Source: Takakia lepidozioides
Lineage: Eukaryota; Streptophyta; Takakiopsida; Takakiales; Takakiaceae
Direction of reading: 5' to 3'
DNA: 64,000 nt
Assembly: GCA_030704615.1 (NCBI GenBank)
Contig: CM060734.1
Span: 13,518,001 to 13,582,000, forward strand
Translations under genes and position numbers: made by a program
In this document: positions 33,931 to 45,743 of the stretch, piece after piece
Numbering within the stretch: the stretch's first letter is position 1
Layout: each line of letters begins with the position of its first letter
The notes under the pieces: model-generated
Database searches by the model: none
The model's input: only the letters and a program-made list of their open reading frames with translations
Told to the model about the DNA's origin: nothing

Positions 33931-36900
33931 CTGAAAGCCTTGGGGTATGAATCCCCCTTGGCCAGGTATGATCTTCTCCAGCAATAGTATGGTTGATTGA
34001 TTGGGTATGAAAAGTAAGGCATCCTTGATGATACATGAAATAAGCATAGAGCATCTAAAGGACTTTTGAATGCCGATATTATGAGCTAAGCCCTGGTAAG
34101 ACAGCTTACGGGAGTATGTGTACACCTTATACATGATCCGGTCAATGCACACTACTTTTGTTAGCTAGTCTCTTGTAGCCGATGCCTTATATCAGAATCA
34201 GATACCTTATGATTGAGTGACTACCAAGTCCTTTGATCAAGTGCTTCTATACTTCTCTTAGATATGGCTTCGCTCCTTGTGGCATCATAAAAAAATACCC
34301 AACTCTAATCTGTTGCTAGAAGATGTTTTGTCCATATCACAGGCACGGTACTATAGACCTGAGCTGTTGTTGTATCTTGACAAGGTTCCTTGAACGAGGT
34401 TCCTTCCCTAGCCCGTTCTTCCCTGTGCAAGAGCTTACTGAGAAACTGAAAGGTATTTTCTTAAAACTTGTACCTATCCAGAGCTAAGTATACCACTGAA
34501 CTCTCTGTTCTTTTCTCGTGATACTATACCAGTCTTGCTATGATACACTTTATGCCAATGTTTCATTCATGACCCGAGGAAGAGAGGATGTAGGATTCTA
34601 CTCCCCGAGGATAGAACTACATGGAAGAGGGGAAACCTTATGAGAAGGGGTCTGGTATGCACTCCCTTACGGGGTGAGTGCATACCACACTCACTCCGTA
34701 AGGTTCTGCCATGCCAGGGGATTGGCTGGTGGGTCCCTCTCTCTCCCTCTCTCCTCCCCTATAACTCTTTGGATTTCATCTAGCCTTAACCTTTTTAATG
34801 CTGGTTATTGGGTTGTTCATCCCAATTCCCTTTTCATCCAAAATTGGATGAATTTTTTGAAGGATGATGACGCTTACTCTGCAAATTTTGGTTTTTATCC
34901 TAATCCTTTCTCATCCAAATCTGGATGAAATTATTAGGATGATGACCCTTACTGTGCATAAATCTTGGTTTATCATTGGTTTTCTCCTTTTTTCATCCAA
35001 ACGGGATGAATTCCATGAATGACGGTGACCTATTTTAATCCAGGAGAGAGTAATTTTACCATCATTTGTTATTAATGATGGCAGTTATTAAACTTGGCAT
35101 ACCCTAACCCTAAAAGCCTTTTTAATGGATGTCCATTACCGCATCTCATGCCATTTGCATTTTCATCCCCCCTGGATGAGAAATCGGGGATCTGTGCCCT
35201 AAGCAGGTCGACACCTTTCACAGCACAAAGCTCGTGCTTCAGGGATCCTTGATGATGCGCCGTGTAAATCTGCTCCCCAACTGCTGCATGGTACCCGTGA
35301 TGGCTGGCTCTTGGGATGCGCATTGGCGGTTATGCAGATTCTTCTCTGGCAGGTGACAAAGCGATGATTGCTTTGCTCAGACCCTCGTGGTTCTTTTTAA
35401 TTGCAGCGTCACTCCTCGTTGGGAAGTACTCTACCCCTATTTATCTACAGATTACATATGGCTCTTTCACTTTGTATGAGCTTCTCTATATCTGTGAACC
35501 CTTCTACTGTGATTGTGTTATGTTGGACGCCATGGCGTAGGGCATACCGCAAACACTCGAGGTCTTTTGAGGTTACCCTTGCTTGAATTGTGATCTGTAC
35601 ATGCTTTAGAATTCAACACTAACATGGATAGCAAATGTGAAGACCTGCCACTCACTTGATGCATCCTCACTAACACACATCTTTATGTGGTGGTTTTTGG
35701 GACGGGCACAGGTGAGGGTCTTCACTTGTCTTGAATTCTTGAAGCTTGCAGAGTCTGATTCTTGCATAAGGGATTGCTGCTACCGCTTGAAGCTGCTGAT
35801 GCCAGTTGCTGTTTCAAATCTGCCACCTTGTTGCCTCAAAACGGCTTCAAGTCTGCTCTAATGAGGATCGCCTTCTTACTCCTTACCCTTGTTCTTGATG
35901 ACCACTTCTACATGTTTTGGAGTTAAGACACACAAGGGACTTCATATAAAATAAAATCTCTACTGAAGGCTCTGGCTGTTTTCAACAAAGGTATAGGGCT
36001 GCAGTTACAACTATGGTTGCATGGAAACTAGGCTCTGAAATGAAACATCATGGCCTGGCTTTGATGGATCAGAAGATAGACCTTGTCTGATGACAAAATT
36101 CTTCAAGGCTCTCATATCACTGTGATTTCATTGCATGATAGGGGACAGGGGTTTATGAGTTCCTTTCTTTAACTGGCAGAGCTTTTTATGAGGCCCTGGA
36201 ATACCACTCCAGGCCCATATCTGCTTGAGGGTACTCAGCCATGTGTTTTGTGTTGTTAGAAGTCTTGCCTATGACTTGGCACTGAAGCACCTTCGGACCT
36301 GGCCCTCATCATAATTTTGATTTTCAAGACCTGCTTGCTGGTAGGTGTTTGTGTGCTTCTTACCTTCTACCCTGGCAGAGTTTTGATCATGAAGTCCTGG
36401 AATTCCATTCCAGACCTGCAGCTCCTTACAGAGACTCAAATAAGCCATGTCATTGCATGTAATGCTTGCTCATCCATTTGCAATGCTATGATACCTTCAG
36501 GCTGGCTGTTTTTTAGGAAGGCGACTTATTCAAAAACTGGATTCTAAAACAGTAACCTTTATGGTCCAGCAAGTAGCCTAGCATGACAGTTTTAAATACT
36601 TTTTCATGGCCTAAACCTGGTCATGATACACCTTGCTAGGTGTAGAGATATTCTTACTTAGATAAAACTAAGCAAGAAAGACACTTGTTGCTTGAAGAGC
36701 TTGGTTCTAGAGATTATCTCCAGACCTGCAATCTGGTTTCTGAAATGAAGGTACAATCTGCAAGTATAGGGGAATTTTTTATTAAACCATGGTGCTTTCA
36801 TGATATGATTGACCTGGAATTTCGAGTTATTTATTTTTTACCCTAGCAGAGCTGTTTATGAGGCCCTGTAATACCAATCCAGGCCTGCATATGCCTGAAA

Positions 36901-37213
36901 AAACTCAGCCCCGTTTCTACTTTATGAATCTTGCATGTGTCTTGGCACTGATAGATCGGTTTCAAGCCAACACAAGATGTCTTTTTAGGAAGATGAATGG
37001 CTCAAGAACTGGATTATATAAGGCTTGACCCATGTCAACAAAAAATGAGGAATCATTATGTCAACAGGCAAATGCTTAAGACATGTATGGCTTGTTGTTT
37101 CAATTGCAATTTAAAGTACTATGTGCTTGGCTCTCGAGATTTATCTCCAGACCTGCAATCTGGTTTTTGAAATGATGTTACAATCGGCAAGTATGGTGGT
37201 GATCGTTGTATGT
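33931..37213. repeat. Tandem repeat unit A, left part (interrupted by E2)
   Basis: Unit A starts CTGAAAGCCTTGGGGTATG and matches unit B (49188 onward) throughout, including the CT-rich block near 34735 with ATAACTCTTTGGATTTCATC, the AAAGCGATGATTGCTTTGCT block near 35360 and the end GTTGTATGTCAAACTATGG. The match stops exactly at the E2 insertion and resumes after it at 48832. No conserved protein is encoded; the small frames differ between units. Confidence 0.88.
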
Positions 37214-37221
37214 CAAACTAT

Positions 37222-37410
37222 GGCAATGACGCAATGGCGGGAGCGTTGCGCGTGAGCGCGCGAGCGTACGCTCATGCCAGCTGACGTGGCGTGAGCGTCA
37301 TGTCAGCATGGTGATGTGGCGGCAAATGATGATGTGGCACTCTCCGTCATCTGCCACGTCAGCATTAACATGCGCCTCCTATAACCGAGGATGGTCCTAT
37401 GACCGTGGAA
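37222..37410 (+). repeat. E2 left terminal region
   Basis: It starts GGCAATGACGC, then shows GCGTGAGCGCGCGAGCG, the self-complementary GAGCGTACGCTC and more TGAGCG units, and ends in TATAACCGAGG...GACCGTGG, which resembles the inverted E0 right end near 16960-17060. Confidence 0.8.
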
Positions 37411-37811
37411 TTAATGCAGGGAATCTTGCCTAAATAGAATCAAGACTACCATGAGGCCTACAATTGTAGCATCCAACATTGTGCAATTACAAATGCTTGT
37501 TTCACTTTTACAATTACAAGGACGAGAAAATATCCTCACAAAGTGTGTGCCATAGAGGCTGCCACGGGAAGACCTTCCTCCCTCCTGAAATAACAATGAG
37601 AGTTAGGATCATCTTCAAAAGATGATTATAGTGCATAGCGACAGCAAGACATATAGACTTCGAACGGTGCAATGACAAATGTGCTTTTAAAAGTTGCCAC
37701 TCAGAGCTCACTCCATATAGTTGGAGGCCATATCATTGCACCGCCGACGAATTGATGTGAATTACACATTTCAAATCATGGTCGTCCACATACCACGTTG
37801 CATAGTTGATG
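37411..37811. other. Noncoding DNA between the E2 left end and the transposase
   Basis: No gene is supported. It is the 3' flank of the transposase gene. Confidence 0.5.
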
Positions 37812-40800
37812 CTATCCATGTGTTGTATCCCACTGCAATAGAGTATCGACCTCGTTGAAACTCATAATGGCCTGGTGAATGAAGTTGTCACGTTTGGGAT
37901 CGCAAACCATCCTCTTCAAAAATATGAAATACAAATGTTTGCAGGGTATGAATTTACCTCTTTTGCCCAAATTGGTTGATAGCATATTCACAAAATCAGG
38001 ACATGTGCAATTGGGGAAATTGGAAACCGTGATGTCGTAGGTCCTGTCATGAACAGCAGATGTGGAAGTGATGATTGTGAATACCCGACCATATCCTGGA
38101 TCGGGTACTTCCGTGGTGCTTCCAACACGAGCTTGGAGCATTCTTGCGGACTCCACTTTGCCAAAGTGTTCAGCGGTTGGAGGGAAACGCCGAACGAGCT
38201 TTCCATCTCGTTTGGTTGGCCACAAGTCAGGATTTGCCGGGGGGACCCGGGAGGACGCAGAAGTAGTAGCACATGCATGGAGTTGGGGTTGTCTCGCAAG
38301 GGAAAAGCCTGCCTCCTCTAGCATTTCAATCTCCTGAAATCTGAGATGTGTTCCCACCTTCACGGGCCAAACGGTTGGAGGAGATGGCTTCATCACTACG
38401 GAAGGACGCACAGTTCCATGCACACATTTGGCACAATCATCTGTGCAAAACCAGAACTCGTGGTTCTTGGCTTCTGGTTGACCGTATGGACGCATCAAAC
38501 CCGTGAAAGTCGGAGCAGGAGTTCGGGCACCATCTCTGGATATAGATGAAGTGCACTTCTCGAAATTAGTTGCCCTGATCGCTGTACATTTCACATGAGA
38601 CCCTACACTTGTGCATTCTATGTGCCAAACGTGGTCGGGGCATGCGGACTCAAGCACATCAAGGGGGGTGTTTCTCTCCTGCACCATTTCAGTGGCACTG
38701 TTTGATGCTGGAGCTTGCCGTCGTGTTGGAGGTTCCTCCACAATGGAGGTTCCGGACATGGAGCTGTCATGCAGGGGAACACGAGGCTTCGAGAAGTTAT
38801 CACGGTCTGCCCTGTGCGAATTGGAATCCGAACCAAGTGGAGTGTTCAATTTCCTCTTACAGGAGCCGAATCTCTCATCCCCTTCAAGATGTGGAACTCT
38901 AGAAACAAGTGGCGTTCCCTGGGCATACATGTTCACCGCCCGTGCTATCTTGATTGGATCCCTAGATCTGTTTGCAGCACGCAACATCAACTCCCATTTG
39001 TCCGGACCCTTGCCACCAACCCCACCTCGCAAGAAATCACGGTATCGGGTTTGTTGTTGCAAGGCACGTATCAAATCATCTGTTGTTGCCACATACAAAT
39101 CCCGACCTCGTTTCCCAGACTACTGCAACCATGCGATGTGCACAGTTTCTGCCAAATTGCAAGATGGCATGTCTGCCATTTCCTCAATGTTCTGCAAAGT
39201 GGAGAACCACACTTCAAAACAGTGAACAGAAAACAACATAAAGAAAGCGAGGACACAATAAAATGGAAAGTAAATGTATGAATAAAGCAAGAAATATAAG
39301 CCTCGTACCACTGGCATGGCTGCTCCCCACTGTCTATACCAGAAGTGCCAAAACGCCAGCCAACCACCAGGCACGAATTGTCTGGAACAAAGTGTCCGCC
39401 TCCTTCATTATTCTAGCATCTTTGTACTCTTTGCACAATTTACGGTGCTGAGTCTGCATCTCTGGTTTGATGTCCGACTTTGTATGTTTTTCCAGAGATT
39501 GTGTCCAATGGAATAGACATGTACGCTCTCTTCCTCGCATTGGCACTTTTGGGTCGCCCGATCCGAAGACAATACGAACAGCATTGAAATTTGCTTGAGC
39601 ACTATCCGCCATGAAACCTGTGAAATTTGGAGATGGCAGCCCATGGCAGCCCATGACACGTATCAGGGAATTCCACATGAGCTTCTGGGATTCCGTATCC
39701 TCGGATTGCATGTCACAAACTGCAATTGTCATAACTCGTTGGTACACTGGATCGTAGACATGACAAGCCATTGTCGTCCAATCCTTCACTCGTTTCACAT
39801 GATCAAACATAAGAAAACAGTTCTGCAAGTCCCCAGTCTTCTGCATCCGCTTCACGAGGCTAACCCCACTGCCCTCCCCAACAGTCGACATTTTGAAAAG
39901 AAAAACTTTGATGGCACCTTGACCTGGGAATACATTGTCCTGGATGTAATCGTACTTGCTCATTCGTTTCAACTCCAAAATGTTGTCTATGTAGTCTCTG
40001 ATACCAGAGCCCATTCTTAATGCATTGATCTGATGCCGAATGTTAGGTGAACTCAAAGTGGAGAAATGATCCATGACCAGGTCCAATGCTGCACCGTCAA
40101 GTTTAGTCCCCACAAAATCCCCTTCACTCAAAATATGGCTTTCCAAGAAGGACTTGCTTGCGCCAAGAGCAATTGCAGATGTTGTTGAAGATGGGTTTCT
40201 CCCGAACTCCTGTTTAATCAACCTCGATACTGTCTCAACACTCTCCCTGTAATCCCCCTTCGAGACAGGATGGTTATGGAATCCGAAATGCACACAAGCT
40301 CTTGTCATTGTTTCCAAACGGTGGACAACATAGTACATTCTTGCTCCGCAGAACGCCAAGCAGGATGGCACAAGTTTGCAGAATTTGCAGACGAAAGTGT
40401 TTGCCGGTGGTGGGGCAGTCCCAGGCTGAAATGGATTTTCCGCCAGACCCTCCCATTCGCTTTGATTATGAACCCCAGACTGAAGAAAGTGTCTGCAATT
40501 CAAGTTATCACACCTAAGGTGTCCATTGCAAACTGTTCTCCTGAAAACAAGCTTGTCATCATTCTGAATATTGGATGTTTTTGTTCTGCACCACGGGTGC
40601 CCGTCGTGTTTCTTGTCCATTCCATGCATCATGATTGTTACACCTCCAACTCGCGGAGGAGGAGGCAGCTCGAATAGGATATCGCCATCAAAAGTCTCTG
40701 GCAAGAACTTCACAGGCACCTGCTTCAAAGATTCTCAATCAATTCCTCGCAACTCACTTTTGAATCCAGCCATTCCTCCCATCGCCCGTAATTTTGGAAT

Positions 40801-41274
40801 GACACTACAAATCTCTTCTTCATCAGCTTCTCCAACCACAGTAGGAAGGACTGGATTTGGAATTTCACTTATGTCATCATCGGACGAATCCGAAAGCTCA
40901 ACGATTGGAGTGGAGGACGTCTGTTCTTTTTTCACCACCACCTCCCTCTTGTCTTCAACGACCGAAGCAGCAGTCCCGGGCGTCACATATGACCCAAGGG
41001 ACTTTCGCCGAGGCTCTCCAAGTACTCTGTATCGACCAGGGCGCACTCTCCACTGGCTGACATGAGCCGTCTCATCACGGTTTTGGAAAGAGTATTTCAA
41101 CAACTTCCCTTTCAAATCGTACACCTCTTTCTCCAAAAAGATGGAGCCATTCTGAAGCTGAAAACGGGTAGCCAAGACATGTTCCAGAACAATTGCAAAT
41201 CCATTGTCAAGGACTTCCTGGGAGAACGGCACTGGTTTGTCGTCAGAGAAGAACTCCGCTTCAGAGGAAGCCAT
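37812..41274 (-). pseudogene. SWIM-type transposase of E2, best-preserved copy
   Basis: Starting at 41274 (MASSEAEFFSDDKPVPF), an N-terminal region with an acidic IVELSDSSDDDISEIPN linker leads to a zinc-binding stretch: HDGHPWC near 40600, CNGHLRCDNLNCRHFL, two further CxxC-like pairs, and VHFGFHNHPVSKGDYRES near 40260. The core shows LMFDHVKRVKDWTT, AVCDMQSEDTESQ, GFMADSAQANFNAVRIVFG and FHWTQSLEKHTK (39810-39490). An intron fits 39308-39192 (GTACGA to TTGCAG). The C-terminus has VWPVKVGTHL, GYGRVFTI and the SWIM finger CTCPDF...IPCKHLYF (37990-37920). Defects are few: an in-frame TGA at 40737-40735, a small deletion with frameshift near 39380, and a TAG at 39122-39120. Over 1000 codons remain otherwise readable. 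Confidence 0.87.
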
Positions 41275-42016
41275 CTTCCTTCCTCGCGTACGTTGATACC
41301 TTGCTATCGCAGACCTTTACTAATGTCTCCAGAACACAGTTGAAGAATAAGCAGAGAATATGGTGGAGGAAGCTCAGACGACGACTGTGCATATTATGTT
41401 ATTCCTTCCAGATATGCAGCCGTCCATTTTAATTACTTTTCTTGTGGGCCCAATGGTCAAAGTATCCCTAGGAGCAATGTCGACAGCTGTTAAACCGTTA
41501 ATCAGAACCTCATCAATAAACACAATAACAAGCCGACTTCCTGGAAGCATGCCACAGGATCTGAGGGTAGGATTGCAGATTAAGTAAATGTATCTTTATA
41601 CTACTACCAATGATCATGCGCACCTGGAAAGTTCAAAATGTGAAACAAACGTGGGGTTGGCTAACAAAGATGACCGTGTATGATATCCCAAAATTTGTCA
41701 TCAAACTCTCGTTCATTTACATATATTTGTCTAAGACTGTGCGCCAAGATTTCTGGGATTCGCTGTTATTTTTAAATATTGAAACCGTTCTAATAAAAGA
41801 CACGCCGTTTATTTTGGGCGACACACGTCAGACATCGATAACTAAATATGAATAGCTGTACACTAATTGTTGGCATGTGCACTAATAAGGGAACGACTAT
41901 GTGTAACGGTCACGCGAGAGGGAATCCGATGCTTCTAGAGACAAGCAACAACGCACACAATCCCGCAAGAAATCGGGAGTCACTTCGTTTTTCTACTTTT
42001 CGCGCTTAGAAGGAGA
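41275..42016. other. E2 divergent intergenic region
   Basis: No gene is supported. Unlike E1, the stretch next to the transposase start has no palindrome array; the E2 palindromes begin about 1.3 kb away, inside the likely 5' part of the methyltransferase transcription unit. Confidence 0.5.
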
Positions 42017-42576
42017 GTGGTAGTCAAGCTGGAGAGGGTTCCTTCTACAATACGAAAGAGAAGAAAGTCTCTTTATTTTACTTCCCTTAGAGAGAGACGC
42101 AGAGCAAGAGAGCAAATGACGAGGCGTCGTTTGTTGGAGAACACAGGGCCAAGGCAGCAGGTGAACGCGGAGACTGATTCACAAGAGCAGACCGAGACTG
42201 AGGCAGCGGCTGTGACACAGTCGGCGATAACAGTGCGCGTTGGAAACCAGCCTGTGGATGCAGAGATGACTCGCAGGGAAACTAAAGGAGGTGGAAGTAC
42301 GAGGAACGCTGAACCGGGAGAAGGTCCGGAAACCCTAGAGCAGACATAAAATTCCAGCAGATGTGAGAGGGAAGAGAAAAGCTGCAGAAGGGGATCCAAT
42401 TTCAAAACCTAAGAAGGCGTCAGTAAGTTTTCTCTAACTTACATTTCATTGTTGAAGATCTGCGTAGAGATTGAGTGGAATGTCCCAGAAAGGGATTGTC
42501 GCTACCGACCATCACCATGAAATAACGGTGATTTGCTTTCTACTCCTCTGTTAAGGGTTTACAGCACAATGAGTGG

Positions 42577-43150
42577 GTGACTGACGGTACCGTCATTCAC
42601 TGTTGTTCAGATCATACAGTCTGTCTGATTGCCTTTCAAGCAGTCCTTCCTCTTCCCTTCTTTAGCAGGAACATGTGATTGAAGTCTACTGAATTGCGAG
42701 CATCGTTAACGCCATTCGATTCTCCTCATGAGATTTATGTACCTATGTGTTTGAAGAGAGAGTGAGGGTCGGCATATTCAGTCATAATGTATTGCAATGC
42801 ATTTTCTTTGTATGAGGTTGAACAGATAGAGAAGTGGAAAGGCGGTACAGCCAATCAAAGATTTGAAGACCATACTGTAGATTCAGGTAGAGTATCGATT
42901 GGAAAGCACTCTCGACATAGACAAGCTGAATGTCGTTGCCGCCAATCACTTACACATATATGTCATTACACAACACCGATCCGGCAGGTCCTTGTCTTTT
43001 GTGATTGTCGTTAACGCCGTTCGCTCTCGCTCTCGCTTTTGTTTTGAATTCGGCATGATCAGCTTTGCTTGTGTAGATGGTTCTGAATTTGTTTCACACC
43101 ATTCATTGTGAGTTTCGTTGAGACAGAGTGATAGTCGTTACCGCAGTTCA
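42577..43150. repeat. E2 palindromes, upstream scattered copies
   Basis: The 24-bp near-palindrome at 42577-42600 (GTGACTGACGG-TA-CCGTCATTCAC, one mismatch) and weaker relatives near 42697, 42928, 43003 and 43127 share the pattern GTGAATG-N-CGTYRACG-N-CATTCAC. They lie in the noncoding part before the ParB-like exon. Confidence 0.7.
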
Positions 43151-44990
43151 CTATTTGCACATTACTCAGTCAGATTTGAATGGCATCATGCAGAAAACTT
43201 TGAGGTCCAAGCCTACAGGATCAGAGGGGAAAGGATCTGGAGATGGGGACAAGTCTGGAAAAAGCTCAGAGAATAACGATGAAGCAGATGAATCTGAAGT
43301 GCACTACCTTGACAAGGTGAAAGAACTCATGTCATTCTAGAAGGTAAACTCTCAGGAGGTTATAAGGGACATGCTCGTATCTGGAGGGCGTTTGGACATC
43401 CCTCTGTGCCGGATGATATCTATGCCTGTTGTGCGTCCACCTCTTTCCCATGACATAACAAAATTGGAGAGTGATTTTGTGCATGGATACAGACTTGGTG
43501 CACAAGTTTTTTATGTGTCACTGACGGATATAAATGGGAAAAGCACATTAGTGTCTCCAAAGATCAGTGATACCTGGGATGAGTGCTGGAAAGATGCCAA
43601 TGAGGAGTTCGAGCTGGGCCTCATGATGGGAAAGAACACCTAGCAATTCTGCAACCACTTGTTCTACGTCTGGGACGGCAACCACCGATTGTTGGCATGG
43701 ATGGGATACATCCAGAAACACCATGCGAAAGACAAAGACAAGCATGTTGTTGTGGAGGCAATGGTTTTGGATCCAGGAAACGACATCGCTAGGCTTCTTA
43801 CAGCTATGCACGACGTGAACAAGTAAGTCATCCTAGAGATTTCATTCCCTCTGTAGTGTCTTGTTAATCAGGAATGCAATGTTTCCAATGTTTTTGCAGA
43901 TCGACAGAGAAATCGCATGTGACAACAAGCTTGGTCCACACACTATTCCGAATTCAGAGGATTGGTCTGATGAAGCTGGATGATTTTCAGACAGTACTCC
44001 CCCCCAATATAATCAAGAAGTGCGAAACAGGAAGAGCTGCAGGCACTTGGTATTCTTTGACTCGAGAGGCGTTTCTGGAGTACATGTATGCGGTAAGCCC
44101 GAGTTTGTACTCAGTTTACTTTTCGAATACATGTTTGTAGTCCCTTCGGTGCTAATCACTATTTGAATCAATGCAGCAAGAACTGGCAGAGGCAGCTGAG
44201 AAGGGAAAATCCGAATATTACCGCACTACACCAGAGGAACTAAGGACATCAAAGGGTGTGGAAGCAGCAATAAAAAAGGAGTTTGAAATGCGAAGAACCA
44301 AATTGATGTCCGCCTTCGGAAAGCAGCTTAGAATAGTAGATCCTGGACTTGGTTCTGAGTTCCTTCAGCAGATCAAATCTCACTATGACAAGCATGTGCA
44401 TCCGGAGATGCAGCAGGAGAAATTGCACCGGCTGGCCATATCCATGGTCGACCCACAAACAAAAATAAGGTGGTTGGAGATATGGAACTCAGATCAGACA
44501 GTAAAGACTTGAATCAGTTCCCAAAGAGCACCATACAGCCTGGCACAAAGGTGGAAGGAATCAGTGATTTGGTGTTTGATAACTGGCTCCAGGCTACATT
44601 TTGGAGTCAGGTGTGTATTCAAATAAGCCGTTTTCTTTTCTTCAATCTTACTTGCAATACTGACAAATATACAATTTGCAGCTCGAAAAGCGCGCCGTCA
44701 TTGTGCTGGATCAGACTTTGAAGGACTTGAACATTTCGATTGTTTCCCCTCCCCAAATGTCATTGGAGGCATACATAAGGAAGTGGAGAGGTCTCACCTG
44801 GAGATACTGTTTTTTCCGGGAGTTCTCCAAAGATGGTAACATTTTACGGTCCAACGACTTTGACAGTCAGGTTGGAGGAGAGTGGGCCATGATGCGAGTT
44901 GTGTACAGGTGCAATATCATACTGGAAACTCTACTGCATTTTTTGGGAAATAATTTGGCTTAATAAGGATTGTAATCATAGATCCAAATT

Positions 44991-45743
44991 GAATGTCGTT
45001 GACGACATTCACTTCTTTGTCTGAGTCATTCTTAAGCGAGAATTTGAATTCACCTGGATTAGGAGCTTAGGGTGTAATTATAGTGTCCCTGATTAGAATT
45101 GATAATGTCCTTGAATGGCGTTGACGACATTCACATCCAGAGTTGTTGAGAGGTCCTCAGAGTTATGTAAGTTTTTGTAATGTCCATAGAGTTTACAGTG
45201 AGGGTTCCTCACTTCAGTTTGCTGAATGTCAATGCAGACATTCAGTTGTTTTGCATTGCTTTTGCCTCTTGCGAGAAATCTTGAGGCTTGATTAGCTATG
45301 TTATCAGAGATCCAAAGTGAATGTCGTCAACGACATTCACTTCTATGTTTGTGTCATTCACCAGCGACAATTTGAATGTACATGGATTGGGAGCTGAGGG
45401 TGTATTAATTGGTTCCTTGTTCGTAATTTTGTGAATGGCGTTGACGCCATTCACATCCAATGTTATTATGAGGTCCTCAGTGTTATGTTCGTTATGAATG
45501 TCCATTGAGTTTTTGGGGAGGGTTCCTTACTCGAGTTTCTAATTTCCATCCAATGTTTTTGCCTCTTTTGAGAAATCAATAGGCTTGATTAGCAGTGTAT
45601 TCACAAATCCAAAGTGAATGTCGTTGACGACATTCACTTCTATGTCTCTATCATTCCAAAGCGAGAGTTTGCATTCACGTGGATTAGGGTGTATTCACAA
45701 TATCATTGAATGGAATGTTTTGAATGGCGTTGACGACATTCAC
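44991..45743. repeat. E2 palindrome cluster inside an intron
   Basis: Seven copies of AATGTCGT-YR-ACGACATT (or with GGC for GTC in one arm) start at about 44991, 45116, 45224, 45320, 45433, 45616 and 45722. Six of seven have perfect or one-mismatch arms; GTGAATG/CATTCAC extends several to 24 bp. Flanking text (TCACTTCTATGT, TCACATCC, GAGGTCCTCAG) also recurs, so the cluster spread by duplicating blocks of about 100-180 bp. All lie within the intron 44909-45894, between VVYR and YTKYVL. Confidence 0.88.
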
